Positions 18,282 to 26,416 of a DNA stretch of 45,591 bases are shown here, piece by piece. The stretch's first letter is position 1, and each line of letters opens with the position of its first letter. The position numbers and the translations under genes are program-made. The notes under the pieces are model-generated. The model was given only the letters and a program-made list of their open reading frames with translations. It did not search any database and was not told the origin of the DNA. This DNA is from Chloroflexota bacterium (GTDB taxonomy: Bacteria > Chloroflexota > Dehalococcoidia > Dehalococcoidales > UBA2162): the NCBI GenBank assembly GCA_016190825.1, contig JACPPV010000010.1, positions 1 to 45,591 of the forward strand, written 5' to 3'.

Positions 18282-19858
18282 TCTTGTTTAATATATAGAA
18301 CTTCCCTCGTGGAAGTTCTATTCTTATCTATGGGCACCGGTATGGTGTAGTCCAAGACCACTCCTTCTGGATTGAATTCCATCCTCTTCACAAATCGCCG
18401 GAGGAAAGTCTTCTGCTGGAGGAATGATTTCTCCGCCAGGACTTCCTCCAGTTCATTTATATAGCTCATCACTTCATTTTCATCCAGCTCTTCTGGTTCG
18501 TTCGACTCAATCCTACTAATTAGACTATCCCGCTGCCGCTGCAGTTCGTGTTGAGCGGCTCGAAGCTCTTTGATTCTAGGGGCCAGGTCATCCATCTCCA
18601 GCTTGCCGCTTTCCAGAGCGAAATAGAGTTTCGTAAGCTTGCCGCTTATCTTGACTAACTCTTTTTCGGTCTGTTCAAGCTGCTTTTCATGGCGGCTGGC
18701 ACTCTCCAGCAGCTCGCTGTTGATGAGGTGAACGAGCTTGGTCAGATTGTCCCTGGTCAGGATGTTTGTCCTGACCTTCCCCAAGACGAAGGCCTCCATC
18801 ATTTCTTTTCGGAATCTGAGACCCTGGCAGCCGTCCCTACCCTTCTTGAAACGGGAGTCACATTCGTAATATTGATATTTTCCGGACTTGGCCGCCGTGC
18901 CGATCATGGCGGCGCCGCACTTGCTACAATAGGCAAGTCCGCTCAAAACGTAAGGGCTTGATGTCCCCCGCGGAGGCCTCGTGAAAGGGCGTCTATCTTT
19001 CAGAAGCTCTTGAACTCGACAGAAATCTTCCAGCGATACGAGACCCATGTGAGTATCAGGAGCAACAATGGTCTCAGACTCGGGCTTACGGAATGGTTTG
19101 TCAGTGCTTCTGTCGGTCCGGTTCCATACAAGAGACCCGGTGTAGACCGGATTCTTCAGCCAGAAGTTGATAGTGGTCGTGCCAAATAGCTTGCCGGACC
19201 GCGTCCTCAGTCCTTCTTCATTAAAGACACGGACTATCTCTTTGCCTCCTTTGCCCTTGAGAGCCAGCTTGAAGGCACGCTTCACCAGTGAGGCTTCATG
19301 CCGGTCAGGTTCAAGTTTTGTCTTCTCCGAACCGTTGACAGGTACCTTTACCTTCCTGTAGCCGAAGGGGACAACACCGCCATTGAAGAATCCCCGGCTG
19401 ATGTTCTCCTTCATGCCGCGCATGGTGTCCTGGGCAAGATTAGCCGAATAGAACTCATCGATGACTTCGATTACACCCTCGAGCAGCCGCCCGGAGGCCG
19501 AGTCGTCAATTTGCTCATTGATTGAGATAACCGAGATTCCCCTTCTGCGGAGTACTGACTTGTAGATTATCGAGTCCTCCCTTTTCCGGGCAAACCTGGA
19601 GAGTTTCCATACCAGGATTGAATCGAAGGGCCTGTCTTTTCTCTTGGCCGCAGCTATCATTTCCTGAAAGGCGGGACGGTTGGCGCTTTTGGCGCTTTCC
19701 GCTTCATCAATATACTCATGGACGATGTCCCAGCCGCGCTCCAGGGCATACTTTCTTAATGCCTTAAGCTGGGCAGGGATTGACAGGTCCTTTTCCGCCT
19801 GCTTCTCGGAAGATACCCGGGCGTAGATAGCTGCCTTCATCTCGTTATTTCGTTCCAT
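18260..19858 (-). CDS. Large serine recombinase (integrase)
   Basis: A site-specific recombinase of 532 residues, probably integrating and excising the element. The N-terminal resolvase domain has YARVSSEKQ with nucleophile Ser16. A recombinase domain follows (about 160-270), then a zinc ribbon (LAYCSKCGAAM and YECDSR, about 315-345), a coiled coil (about 370-450) and a C-terminal tail. Its last residues (GSGGWI) and stop are the complement of the tRNA-fMet 3' end. ATG start, with GAGGAGGG upstream. Serine recombinases integrating islands at ssrA are known in Dehalococcoides, and this resembles that strategy at another RNA gene. A perfect palindrome lies inside its 3' end. Confidence 0.92.
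   Translation of the reverse strand: MERNNEMKAAIYARVSSEKQAEKDLSIPAQLKALRKYALERGWDIVHEYIDEAESAKSANRPAFQEMIAAAKRKDRPFDSILVWKLSRFARKREDSIIYKSVLRRRGISVISINEQIDDSASGRLLEGVIEVIDEFYSANLAQDTMRGMKENISRGFFNGGVVPFGYRKVKVPVNGSEKTKLEPDRHEASLVKRAFKLALKGKGGKEIVRVFNEEGLRTRSGKLFGTTTINFWLKNPVYTGSLVWNRTDRSTDKPFRKPESETIVAPDTHMGLVSLEDFCRVQELLKDRRPFTRPPRGTSSPYVLSGLAYCSKCGAAMIGTAAKSGKYQYYECDSRFKKGRDGCQGLRFRKEMMEAFVLGKVRTNILTRDNLTKLVHLINSELLESASRHEKQLEQTEKELVKISGKLTKLYFALESGKLEMDDLAPRIKELRAAQHELQRQRDSLISRIESNEPEELDENEVMSYINELEEVLAEKSFLQQKTFLRRFVKRMEFNPEGVVLDYTIPVPIDKNRTSTREVLYIKQDGSGGWI
18295..18321. repeat. Perfect 11-bp palindrome beside tRNA, possible att arm or terminator
   Basis: ATAGAACTTCC / GGAAGTTCTAT with the 5-nt loop CTCGT, 13 bp past the tRNA and inside the recombinase 3' end. 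Only a weak T-rich tail (TTCTTATCT) follows. It could terminate the tRNA transcript, or be one arm of the attachment site, as serine recombinases use imperfect palindromes. Confidence 0.6.
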
Positions 19859-19878
19859 CAGACACCCTCCTCAAACTC

Positions 19879-20778
19879 TCATTGGAAGAAAGCCCATTTC
19901 AGGGGTTTAGCGAGAAACAACAGCGCCAGTACTCCTCCCAGTACACCCGCGCGATGCGGATACGTGTAAGAGCGAAGAGCTACTTCTCGTCCGACTTGCC
20001 CTGGCCCAATGCTCTCTAAGTAGACCAGCCCTTCGGGCATGTACTGGCCCTGCCACGGTTTCCAATCGACTATTTCATCCGGGAATTTCTCAATGCGTAG
20101 TCCGGATGGAATCAAGAAGGGAAACTGGTCATTGCGAATCTGATAGCGTACCTTGTAGGGACCATCTCGAGAACCGGGGCCGATTTTTACCAGGTCTAAC
20201 CTGAGCAAGGAGCAAGGTACTTCGGCCAGTCCAACGTAATGGATAGCGGCGCTTTCGATGGAGGCCGAATATGACGAGGCCAATTCCAAGATCCCCGTCA
20301 TGCCCGGCGTCGCTGTCTTCATGTCTTGTCGGAAACGGGTCGGCGGCATGTTCAGGGCAGCAGCAAAGCGGTCCGCCTGCCTTTCATAAGGTTTCGTGGT
20401 AAGAGGTCTCATGGTATTGCATCCCCTAGCCAGATAATTAAGTTCTCGGTGATATGGGAGAAGGAAATGCCCTATGCCATGACAGAGGCTAAATCGTTGC
20501 CTGGTTCTGGGGCGGCTCTGGTTAATGAAGAGCGCCGCAGTTCCGTCCTTCCAATGCAGCACCTCGTCTACGCCGTAGGCGGCGTTCTTGACCGACTCCG
20601 GGGCCAGTTTGGGGTCGTAGTAATGGAGCTCCAGTCCATCTTTCGCCAGGTATTCTATTACCGAATCCAGCGGGATGGGAAGGTTCGTATCAAGCAGGCC
20701 AGCTCTATCCAGCAGGTCTTCGGCAGCCATAAACTCTTCATACATTGCCGGATTCGCTCTTCTTTCTACGTTGCTCAT
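19879..20778 (-). CDS. ImmA/IrrE-like protein lacking the catalytic Glu
   Basis: A 299-residue protein of the ImmA/IrrE metallopeptidase family. Active members cleave a partner XRE repressor. Zinc ligands His100 and His104 are present in FSLCHGIGHFLLP, and the distal Glu in PYERQADRFAAAL. The usual HExxH is HGIGH here, so the catalytic Glu is Gly101 and proteolysis is doubtful. The C-terminus has a hydrophobic helix (about residues 276-295) that may anchor it in the membrane. The gene overlaps the upstream XRE gene by 41 bp. It may act as a sensor or anti-repressor by binding rather than cleavage. Confidence 0.8.
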   Translation of the reverse strand: MSNVERRANPAMYEEFMAAEDLLDRAGLLDTNLPIPLDSVIEYLAKDGLELHYYDPKLAPESVKNAAYGVDEVLHWKDGTAALFINQSRPRTRQRFSLCHGIGHFLLPYHRELNYLARGCNTMRPLTTKPYERQADRFAAALNMPPTRFRQDMKTATPGMTGILELASSYSASIESAAIHYVGLAEVPCSLLRLDLVKIGPGSRDGPYKVRYQIRNDQFPFLIPSGLRIEKFPDEIVDWKPWQGQYMPEGLVYLESIGPGQVGREVALRSYTYPHRAGVLGGVLALLFLAKPLKWAFFQ

Positions 20779-21097
20779 TAAGCCAGTCGGTGAAGGATTT
20801 TAGCTGGTCCCTGCCCTGGTCATCCAGCTCTTCGTAGCCGCGGAAGATGGCCTGTCCCACCTCGTCATCCCGAAGGACCTCATCGAAGGAGGGTTTTTCC
20901 TCGTCCCTGAGCAGGTAGTCCATGGTCACGCCAAGGGCCTCGGCCAGCTTCCGCAAGAGACTTGTTTTCGGGTTCTGGATCAGGCCCTTCTCCAGCCTCC
21001 ATATGCTGGGCTGAGGCACACCGGAGACTTCGGCCAGGTGGTTCTGCGTCCAGCCTTTCCTCTCCCTGATCTGCCTGAGGTGCTCACTTAAAAGCAT
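20738..21097 (-). CDS. XRE-family repressor (ImmR/CI-like)
   Basis: A 119-residue DNA-binding protein with an N-terminal helix-turn-helix domain (about residues 5-60; GWTQNHLAEVSGVPQPSIWRLEKG) and an acidic, helical C-terminal part. It is encoded upstream of and overlapping the ImmA-like gene, the standard pairing in integrative elements. It has its own consensus-like promoter (21,125-21,154) and faces a divergent regulator at 21,227, like a phage or ICE genetic switch. It probably represses excision and replication genes. Confidence 0.85.
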   Translation of the reverse strand: MLLSEHLRQIRERKGWTQNHLAEVSGVPQPSIWRLEKGLIQNPKTSLLRKLAEALGVTMDYLLRDEEKPSFDEVLRDDEVGQAIFRGYEELDDQGRDQLKSFTDWLNEQRRKKSESGNV

Positions 21098-21124
21098 GTA
21101 GGCTCTCCTTTTATTCTCGAACGT

Positions 21125-21154
21125 ATTATACTCCCATGTTAGCTACCTTGTCAA
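21125..21154 (-). promoter_or_regulatory. Promoter of the XRE/ImmA-like operon
   Basis: On the minus strand TTGACA (complement of 21,149-21,154), 18 bp, then TATAAT (complement of 21,125-21,130). Both hexamers are perfect consensus. Confidence 0.8.
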
Positions 21155-21177
21155 TACCTGTGGCTGACATGCTACTC

Positions 21178-21208
21178 TTGACAGCTTAGTTATACATCAG
21201 TGTATAAT
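21178..21208 (+). promoter_or_regulatory. Divergent rightward promoter of the element
   Basis: TTGACA (21,178-21,183) is followed by TGTATAAT. The -10 is either TGTATA at 17 bp or TATAAT at 19 bp. It lies 24 bp from the leftward -35 box, so repressor bound between them could control both. It drives the Cro-like gene and probably the replication genes. Confidence 0.65.
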
Positions 21209-21226
21209 AACCCCGAGGTAATAATT

Positions 21227-21505
21227 ATGCGTAGACGTATGAACCATCAACCGGCAATCCGCTCGCAAATGAGGTCCCGCTATCGTAACAGGGTACGTGA
21301 GTGCCGTTTGCGAGGTCTCATCATCAGCGAAGCGGAGCTTAGCCGGCGAACCGGCATAGAACGAACCACGCTTAGTGCCCTGGAGAATAACCGGCGATTC
21401 CTCTGCATCGAGCATGCCCTGCTCATCAAGGAAGTGCTCGGCTGTTCACTTGATGACCTTTACGACAGGGTCCTGCATCCAGACAACGATAAGGAGCGAG
21501 GCTGA
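21227..21505 (+). CDS. Cro-like XRE-family regulator
   Basis: A 92-residue protein from the ATG at 21,227, which has GAGG 8 nt upstream; a GTG at 21,200 would lie in the -10 box. A basic N-terminus (MRRRMNHQPAIRSQMRSRYR) precedes a helix-turn-helix domain, with AELSRRTGIERTTLSALENNRR as helices 2-3 and CSLDDLYD as the domain end. It is divergent from the XRE/ImmA-like pair and heads the rightward operon. A Cro- or activator-like role in the element's switch is inferred. Confidence 0.8.
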   Translation: MRRRMNHQPAIRSQMRSRYRNRVRECRLRGLIISEAELSRRTGIERTTLSALENNRRFLCIEHALLIKEVLGCSLDDLYDRVLHPDNDKERG

Positions 21506-21507
21506 CA

Positions 21508-21729
21508 GTGGGCAAGGCTACGGTCAATATGACCCCCGAGCAGGAGGAGATTCTCGATTCCGGTCTGCGCATGCTGGCCCATATGATCGCTGAAACTCAC
21601 CTCCGCCGGACCGCATTGAGGAAACAGAATGAATCGACAAATTGCTTGCCAGAAGTGACCGACCTCACCAGGCAAAAAATACGGGGGAGATCTTTCGGTG
21701 AAAATATCTCGGAGGATAATGATGAATGA
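21508..21729 (+). CDS. Small helical protein, unknown
   Basis: A 73-residue protein with a GTG start immediately after the Cro-like gene, whose stop lies 2 bp before. It has a helix (TPEQEEILDSGLRMLAHMIAE) and a basic middle. No family is recognised. Its end overlaps the primase-helicase start by 8 bp. Tight packing on both sides suggests it is translated as part of the replication operon. Confidence 0.6.
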   Translation: MGKATVNMTPEQEEILDSGLRMLAHMIAETHLRRTALRKQNESTNCLPEVTDLTRQKIRGRSFGENISEDNDE

Positions 21730-24025
21730 TCCCGTCTTCTCCGAAGCCATACCCGACCTTCTGATGACCCACTTCCACCAGCTCAATGAAGACAGTGGTA
21801 TTGGCGTTGACGTTATCAAAGATAGAGGCTACCGCAGCCTCTTGGGGAAATCAGAACTGGATAAGCTCGGCTTCGCCAGGGCACAGTGCCGCACCCCCGG
21901 CCTGCTTATTCCGCTCTGGGGAGTTGGTGGTACCGGTATTGTCGGTTACCAGTTCCGCCCCGATAGCCCCAGGCTTAATAACAAAGATAAACCAATCAAG
22001 TACGAAAATCCCCGCGGCACATCGGTGAGACTGGACGCGCCGCCAGCATGTCGCGAATCTCTCGGCAATCCTAGTGTCCCGGTGTGGTTTGTGGAAGGTG
22101 TTAAGAAGGCGGACACACTGGCCAGCATGGGAGAATGCGCTGTCACCCTGACCGGCGTGTGGAACTTCAAAGGAAGGAACTCGCTGGGCGGCACCACTAT
22201 TCTGGCCGATTTCGACTACATCGCCCTGAAAGACAGGGAGTGCTATGTCTGCTTTGACTCCGACTACCGGGACAATCCCTCGGTGAGCAAAGCCGCTGCC
22301 AGGCTGGCTGAGCACCTTAGCCGGAAGGGCGCCCGGGTTAATATTGTCTACCTGCCGGCTGGTGAGCACGGAGAAAAGGTCGGCGCTGACGATTACCTGG
22401 CTCAGGGACACACCATCGACAAGCTTAAAGCCCTCGCCATGCCTTTTGAAAGGAAGGAAGAAGAGGACCGCGAAGATGAAGTCTTCGCCAGCCATTTTGA
22501 CTTAAGGGGGCTATGGCTGGAAGTGAAGAAACTCGATGGCAGCTATGCCTTTGCTCATGTCAACGGCTCCGGCGTTGTCCTTACCTCGGAAGCGGTTTCG
22601 GGCAAGCTGCGCCTTATGCCCCGCCGTCTGCCCGAGATAGATAAGCAACCTATTCCCATCGTGGGTCTTCCGGACGAGAATATTGAAAATGCGAGGCTTC
22701 TGGAACCAGGGGAGCTCTACGATAAGGTCAAATCGCATATTCGGAAATACGTGGACCTGACGGAACTCGACCTCGACCTCTGCACCATGTATGTCCTTTT
22801 CACCTGGTTCTACCGCAAGGTAAATACCGTCGCCTACCTGCGCTTCCTGGCGGACACCGGCAAGGGTAAGACCAGGGGCAAGAAGGTAATCGGAGACCTG
22901 TGTTTCTACCCTCTCTGCGCTTCCGGCGCCAGCTCTTTCTCCGGTATCGCCCGCACCCAGCAGCAGTGGCGGGGTACCCTGGTTATCGACGAGGCCGATT
23001 TCGCCGGGGAGAAAGAAAACCAGGTCACCAAGTACCTTAACCTCGGCTTTGAGCGCGGGCAATACTATATTCTCAGCGATAAACAGGACCCGCGCTCTCA
23101 GGACTACTTCGATGCCTTTTCCCCCAAGGTACTCGCCATGCGCGAGACCTTTCATGACAATGCCACCGAGGGCAGACTCCTCTCTATTGCCATGCGCGAG
23201 ACCTCAAACCTGAATATTCCCATCATCCTGTCTTCAAGCTATTACGAGGAGGCCCGGGTGCTGAGAAACGAGCTGGCGCTGTTTGCCCTTAGCCACTGGG
23301 ACGACATCGACGCTACCAGGATGCTATCCTTCGATGACCTGAACATCGAACCGAGACTGAAGCAGCTGGCCATGCCGCTGTCAATCATCTTCCAGCTATG
23401 GCCTGATGGCGTGGAGCAGTTTCGCCGTTATCTCGTTGCCCGCCAGCAGGAAGTACGGCGGGTAAGGAGCATGTCCTGGGAAGGCTCCCTGGTCAACCTG
23501 GTGATTGCCATGGCTGCCGGAGACCAGGAGGTCGGCACAGAGTTCAGTGAGTATATCAAACCGGGGTCCGATGAGCCTGAAGCGGTAACTCCCAGCATGG
23601 TGGCCAGGCAGCTGAAGTCATCGGTCAAGGCGATTACACAGGCCCTGACATCAGTGGGCGTTCAGGTCGAGAAACATTGGATTACGCTCCACAGAGAAGA
23701 CCGAGAGATCAAAAAGCAAGTGCGTGCTTACACTATACCGGATTCCCGGACATGGGCGGAGATAATCAGCCGCTATTACTACGCTGAGGACGGCAATCTG
23801 GCTGTTGAAATACCCCGATGTTTGCAATCATCTAAATATGTCCCGTCTGCAGAAGCGTCACATCCGTCACAAGTGTCTCAGAAACTGTCACATCAGTCCG
23901 AAAATGTGACAGTTGAGACAGATGTGACACGTAGGAACACGCCGAAAAGAAATAACGGGAACAAACCCGATTATCCCTGCAACGTTTGCGGGTCGAATAA
24001 CTGGTGGCGGCGGGACGGCACATGA
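21722..24025 (+). CDS. TOPRIM primase-helicase, zinc ribbon cut by UGA
   Basis: A replication protein of 767 residues. A DUF3854/TOPRIM-like part (about residues 115-240) has VWFVEGVKKADTLAS with the catalytic Glu and CYVCFDSDYRDN with the Asp pair. A P-loop ATPase follows, with DTGKGKTRG as Walker A and TLVIDEAD as Walker B (about 375-430). The start is the second ATG, at 21,722, with GGAGG 6 nt upstream. The protein ends NVCGSNNWWRRDGT before a TGA. In the same frame the DNA continues LCGRCHP, the missing second half of a CxxC...CxxC zinc ribbon, so the stop truncates it; the open frame would run to 24,175. It likely primes or unwinds the element during replication. Confidence 0.8.
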   Translation: MNDPVFSEAIPDLLMTHFHQLNEDSGIGVDVIKDRGYRSLLGKSELDKLGFARAQCRTPGLLIPLWGVGGTGIVGYQFRPDSPRLNNKDKPIKYENPRGTSVRLDAPPACRESLGNPSVPVWFVEGVKKADTLASMGECAVTLTGVWNFKGRNSLGGTTILADFDYIALKDRECYVCFDSDYRDNPSVSKAAARLAEHLSRKGARVNIVYLPAGEHGEKVGADDYLAQGHTIDKLKALAMPFERKEEEDREDEVFASHFDLRGLWLEVKKLDGSYAFAHVNGSGVVLTSEAVSGKLRLMPRRLPEIDKQPIPIVGLPDENIENARLLEPGELYDKVKSHIRKYVDLTELDLDLCTMYVLFTWFYRKVNTVAYLRFLADTGKGKTRGKKVIGDLCFYPLCASGASSFSGIARTQQQWRGTLVIDEADFAGEKENQVTKYLNLGFERGQYYILSDKQDPRSQDYFDAFSPKVLAMRETFHDNATEGRLLSIAMRETSNLNIPIILSSSYYEEARVLRNELALFALSHWDDIDATRMLSFDDLNIEPRLKQLAMPLSIIFQLWPDGVEQFRRYLVARQQEVRRVRSMSWEGSLVNLVIAMAAGDQEVGTEFSEYIKPGSDEPEAVTPSMVARQLKSSVKAITQALTSVGVQVEKHWITLHREDREIKKQVRAYTIPDSRTWAEIISRYYYAEDGNLAVEIPRCLQSSKYVPSAEASHPSQVSQKLSHQSENVTVETDVTRRNTPKRNNGNKPDYPCNVCGSNNWWRRDGT

Positions 24026-24085
24026 CTCTGCGGACGCTGCCACCCGGATCCCCGGGGAAAGGAATTATTCAGACTGGATAGGCAT

Positions 24086-24109
24086 GGGGGGGGTGACCCC
24101 TCCCCCCCC
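24086..24109. repeat. G8/C8 palindrome downstream of primase-helicase
   Basis: GGGGGGGG, then TGACCCCT, then CCCCCCCC. It can form a very GC-rich hairpin. No T run follows, so it is not a classic terminator. The run lengths could vary. Confidence 0.6.
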
Positions 24110-24172
24110 GTAATAAACCCCTGCATTATAGCCCTGCTGACAGAAAGGACAAAAAGGCAACAGGCTTATAGG

Positions 24173-24210
24173 TAGTATAGGTTGAATAGTATAGATAGCA
24201 TAGGTTGAAT
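24173..24210. repeat. 15-bp direct repeats in AT-rich gap
   Basis: TAGTATAGGTTGAAT (24,173-24,187) and TAGCATAGGTTGAAT (24,196-24,210) lie 23 bp apart (start to start), with a partial third unit TAGTATAG between. They sit in a gene-free AT-rich stretch after the primase-helicase gene. Iteron-like origin or operator sites are possible. Confidence 0.5.
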
Positions 24211-24229
24211 TGATAAGGGGGCCGGACAA

Positions 24230-25051
24230 GTGAAAATTATGCCGGGCAAAATGGCAGAAAATCAGAGAGACGCAACCACCCTGGCCTTTCAGGAAGCCGG
24301 AGTACAGGACATGGACGCCGATATTATCGATATGTTTACGTCGTCTGGTAATGACCAGAGGATAGGCAGCGAAGCGGATAAGGCTATCGGCACGGCTATC
24401 CGAAACAGGTACGGCAGTAAAGCCACCTGGCGAGCCGAACGGTGGTTTGTTCCTGTGCCGAAGCTCCATTATGAGGGCAAAGACATCTCCCAACTTATTG
24501 TCGAGGTTACCATGTATCTTGTCGCCGCGGCAGTCGTCAGGACGCAGCATGATGCCCGTTTGATTACTCTGGTGGGAGCCATCGGCAAGCCCGAAACGCT
24601 GGCTATCCCGATGATTTTTCTCCACGCTCTCATCGAGAGGGACCTCGGCCGGCTTGCCATTGTAGCCAGAGACTCTGTTTACACTACCTGGGAAGTGCCG
24701 GGAACGAAGCCGATCCGGATTCCAAATGAATTTGTCAGCGACCTTTCGGATAAGTTGAAGTGGTATTCGGTGGTGGTGTGGCTGGGGAAACTCGGCGCCC
24801 AGGGCAGATTCATAGCGCCGCTGGTCGCCGGCAGCCTGCTCAGTCTAGCGTTCCAGGAGTCCTCCCAGCCTGTGCCGGTTAACAGGCAGGGATTTAGCAT
24901 TGAGGACGTGGCCAGCGCTCTGGAAAGCATGGCTTTCCGGCCCGGAGAAGCTAAAGACATGGTAAATCAGGCCATGCCCCGCCTGAACGCTGATATGACG
25001 CTGGAAGAAGCGATTCGAATAACGCTACAAATGGGAAAAGGAGGAGACTAA
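24230..25051 (+). CDS. Unknown protein with RuvA-C-terminal-like domain
   Basis: A 273-residue protein. Residues about 60-220 are a mixed helical domain with no family I can name (ERWFVPVPKLHYEGKDISQ and a Gly/Ala-rich stretch IAPLVAGSLLSLAF). The last 50 or so residues, from IEDVASALESMAFRPGEAKD to LEEAIRITLQM, resemble the three-helix C-terminal domain of RuvA, which binds RuvB. The GTG at 24,230 is taken as start, with GGGGG upstream; ATG at 24,239 is the alternative. It is the first gene of a four-gene run ending in a terminator at 27,014. A role in element DNA processing is a guess. Confidence 0.6.
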   Translation: MKIMPGKMAENQRDATTLAFQEAGVQDMDADIIDMFTSSGNDQRIGSEADKAIGTAIRNRYGSKATWRAERWFVPVPKLHYEGKDISQLIVEVTMYLVAAAVVRTQHDARLITLVGAIGKPETLAIPMIFLHALIERDLGRLAIVARDSVYTTWEVPGTKPIRIPNEFVSDLSDKLKWYSVVVWLGKLGAQGRFIAPLVAGSLLSLAFQESSQPVPVNRQGFSIEDVASALESMAFRPGEAKDMVNQAMPRLNADMTLEEAIRITLQMGKGGD

Positions 25052-25053
25052 CA

Positions 25054-26124
25054 ATGGAGCAACGATTCACAGCCGAAGAGATTAAAGACGCGGCTAAGAC
25101 GGCGCGCGTCTACTGCCCTGGCTTCAGTGAGGAGATGTTCGAAAGTCTGATGGAAATTGAAAGGCGTATTGCCGATTCAGGCTACCTCGAAGTAATACAG
25201 GGGCTACTTCGTCTCGAACAAGAGAAGGGAATCTCCTGCACTGAAGCTCTCGATGTCTGTGAAAAGCTGATAAAGCGAAAGACTGAACTGGAAGGCCTGA
25301 TCCCGAACCTTGAGAAGCGAGAGGGAAGCCTGGTAGCACAGATAAAGCAGGCTGTCGGAGAATACGAGCAGGTCAAGAAAGATATAGCGAAAGCCCGACA
25401 GGAACTGGAGCAGATTAGGAATGAGTATGGGGCCGCGGAAAAGAAACTCGAAGCCTTCAACAGGAAGGCCGAAAAGGAAAAGCAGCGCATCAACAAAGAA
25501 GTCGAAGCCTGCTACCAGCAGGCTAACGTCACTAAGGAAGAAGTGGTTACCGCCGGTAAGGTAAAAGCCGAAGTGGAAAGCCACGGCTTCACCCTCGAGC
25601 TTGCGCTGGGCTTATCCAAGGAATTCGCCGGACACAAGAATGCCAGGGAAAAGCTGGCCAAGGGGCTGAAAGAACACGGCTTACTCAATAAGTACCTGAA
25701 TGAACTGGATGAGTGGGGCGATAAGGAGAAAGCAAGGATCATGGCGGAGATAGCCGGCCTGGAGTCACAGAAGAAAGGACTCTCAAACGAAAATATCCGC
25801 CTGGGGAACGTACTTTCCCAGTTACAAAGTGATGTTGCTGGTGAGGAAGAACTCAGGCGTTTCCACCGGCGCTATTCCGGTCACATCTGGCTTTTGGAAA
25901 AGCTGGCGAGCTGGGAACAGGTGTATTTTGTACGCTGCGGTAATCCTGTTAATATGGCTGCCGGTGTTTTCGACAGGAAACTGGGTAATCCCCACTTCTG
26001 GACGGATAGGTTACCGGTGGCATGCCCTCATTGCGGTTATCCTCGTGTTTATTTCGATACAGAGATTTACCAGCATATGAACTGGCCAGCGGAGGAACCT
26101 CTCAAGTTAGTTTTAGGAGAATAG
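25054..26124 (+). CDS. Long coiled-coil protein with C-terminal zinc finger, unknown
   Basis: A 356-residue protein. Residues about 70-160 and 205-260 form charged heptad-rich coiled coils rich in Glu, Lys, Leu and Gln. The C-terminus has CPHCGYPRVYF and Cys285 (FVRCGNP), a possible zinc site. No family is recognised; the shape recalls phage or plasmid structural or scaffold proteins. ATG with AGGAGG upstream, 2 bp after the preceding gene. Confidence 0.65.
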   Translation: MEQRFTAEEIKDAAKTARVYCPGFSEEMFESLMEIERRIADSGYLEVIQGLLRLEQEKGISCTEALDVCEKLIKRKTELEGLIPNLEKREGSLVAQIKQAVGEYEQVKKDIAKARQELEQIRNEYGAAEKKLEAFNRKAEKEKQRINKEVEACYQQANVTKEEVVTAGKVKAEVESHGFTLELALGLSKEFAGHKNAREKLAKGLKEHGLLNKYLNELDEWGDKEKARIMAEIAGLESQKKGLSNENIRLGNVLSQLQSDVAGEEELRRFHRRYSGHIWLLEKLASWEQVYFVRCGNPVNMAAGVFDRKLGNPHFWTDRLPVACPHCGYPRVYFDTEIYQHMNWPAEEPLKLVLGE

Positions 26125-26125
26125 C

Positions 26126-26416
26126 ATGCCAACGAGTAAAAGGAAGAAGAAAGCAACCGGATATTCCTTGGACTGTAATTGCGGGTCGAAAGCGGCCGTC
26201 TTTGAGCTGGAGAAAGGCTACATGGCCCACTGCCCTGACTGCGGAGCGGTAACCTTTTTTGATAACCCGATGCTGTTACAAAGGCTCCGTTTCGGTGGCA
26301 ATCTATGCCCGCATCAGCCGGAGAGAAAACCCTGCCGCGGCGGGCATACCACCTGGTGTCCGACTTGTCGTATCAGGAGCTTCGAATATGACAGAAAAAT
26401 GAGAGACACCGCATGA
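26126..26416 (+). CDS. Cysteine-rich small protein, probable zinc binder
   Basis: A 96-residue protein with a lysine-rich start (MPTSKRKKKATG). CNCGS and CPDCGA form one likely zinc site, and CPHQPERKPC with CPTCR a second. No named family. It starts 1 bp after the coiled-coil gene and overlaps the next by ATGA, so it is translated within the same operon. Nucleic-acid binding is plausible. Confidence 0.65.
   Translation: MPTSKRKKKATGYSLDCNCGSKAAVFELEKGYMAHCPDCGAVTFFDNPMLLQRLRFGGNLCPHQPERKPCRGGHTTWCPTCRIRSFEYDRKMRDTA

Noticed and set aside
24086-24210. CRISPR array
   Set aside because: Only two to three short AT-rich repeats with uneven spacing, and no cas genes anywhere in the window.
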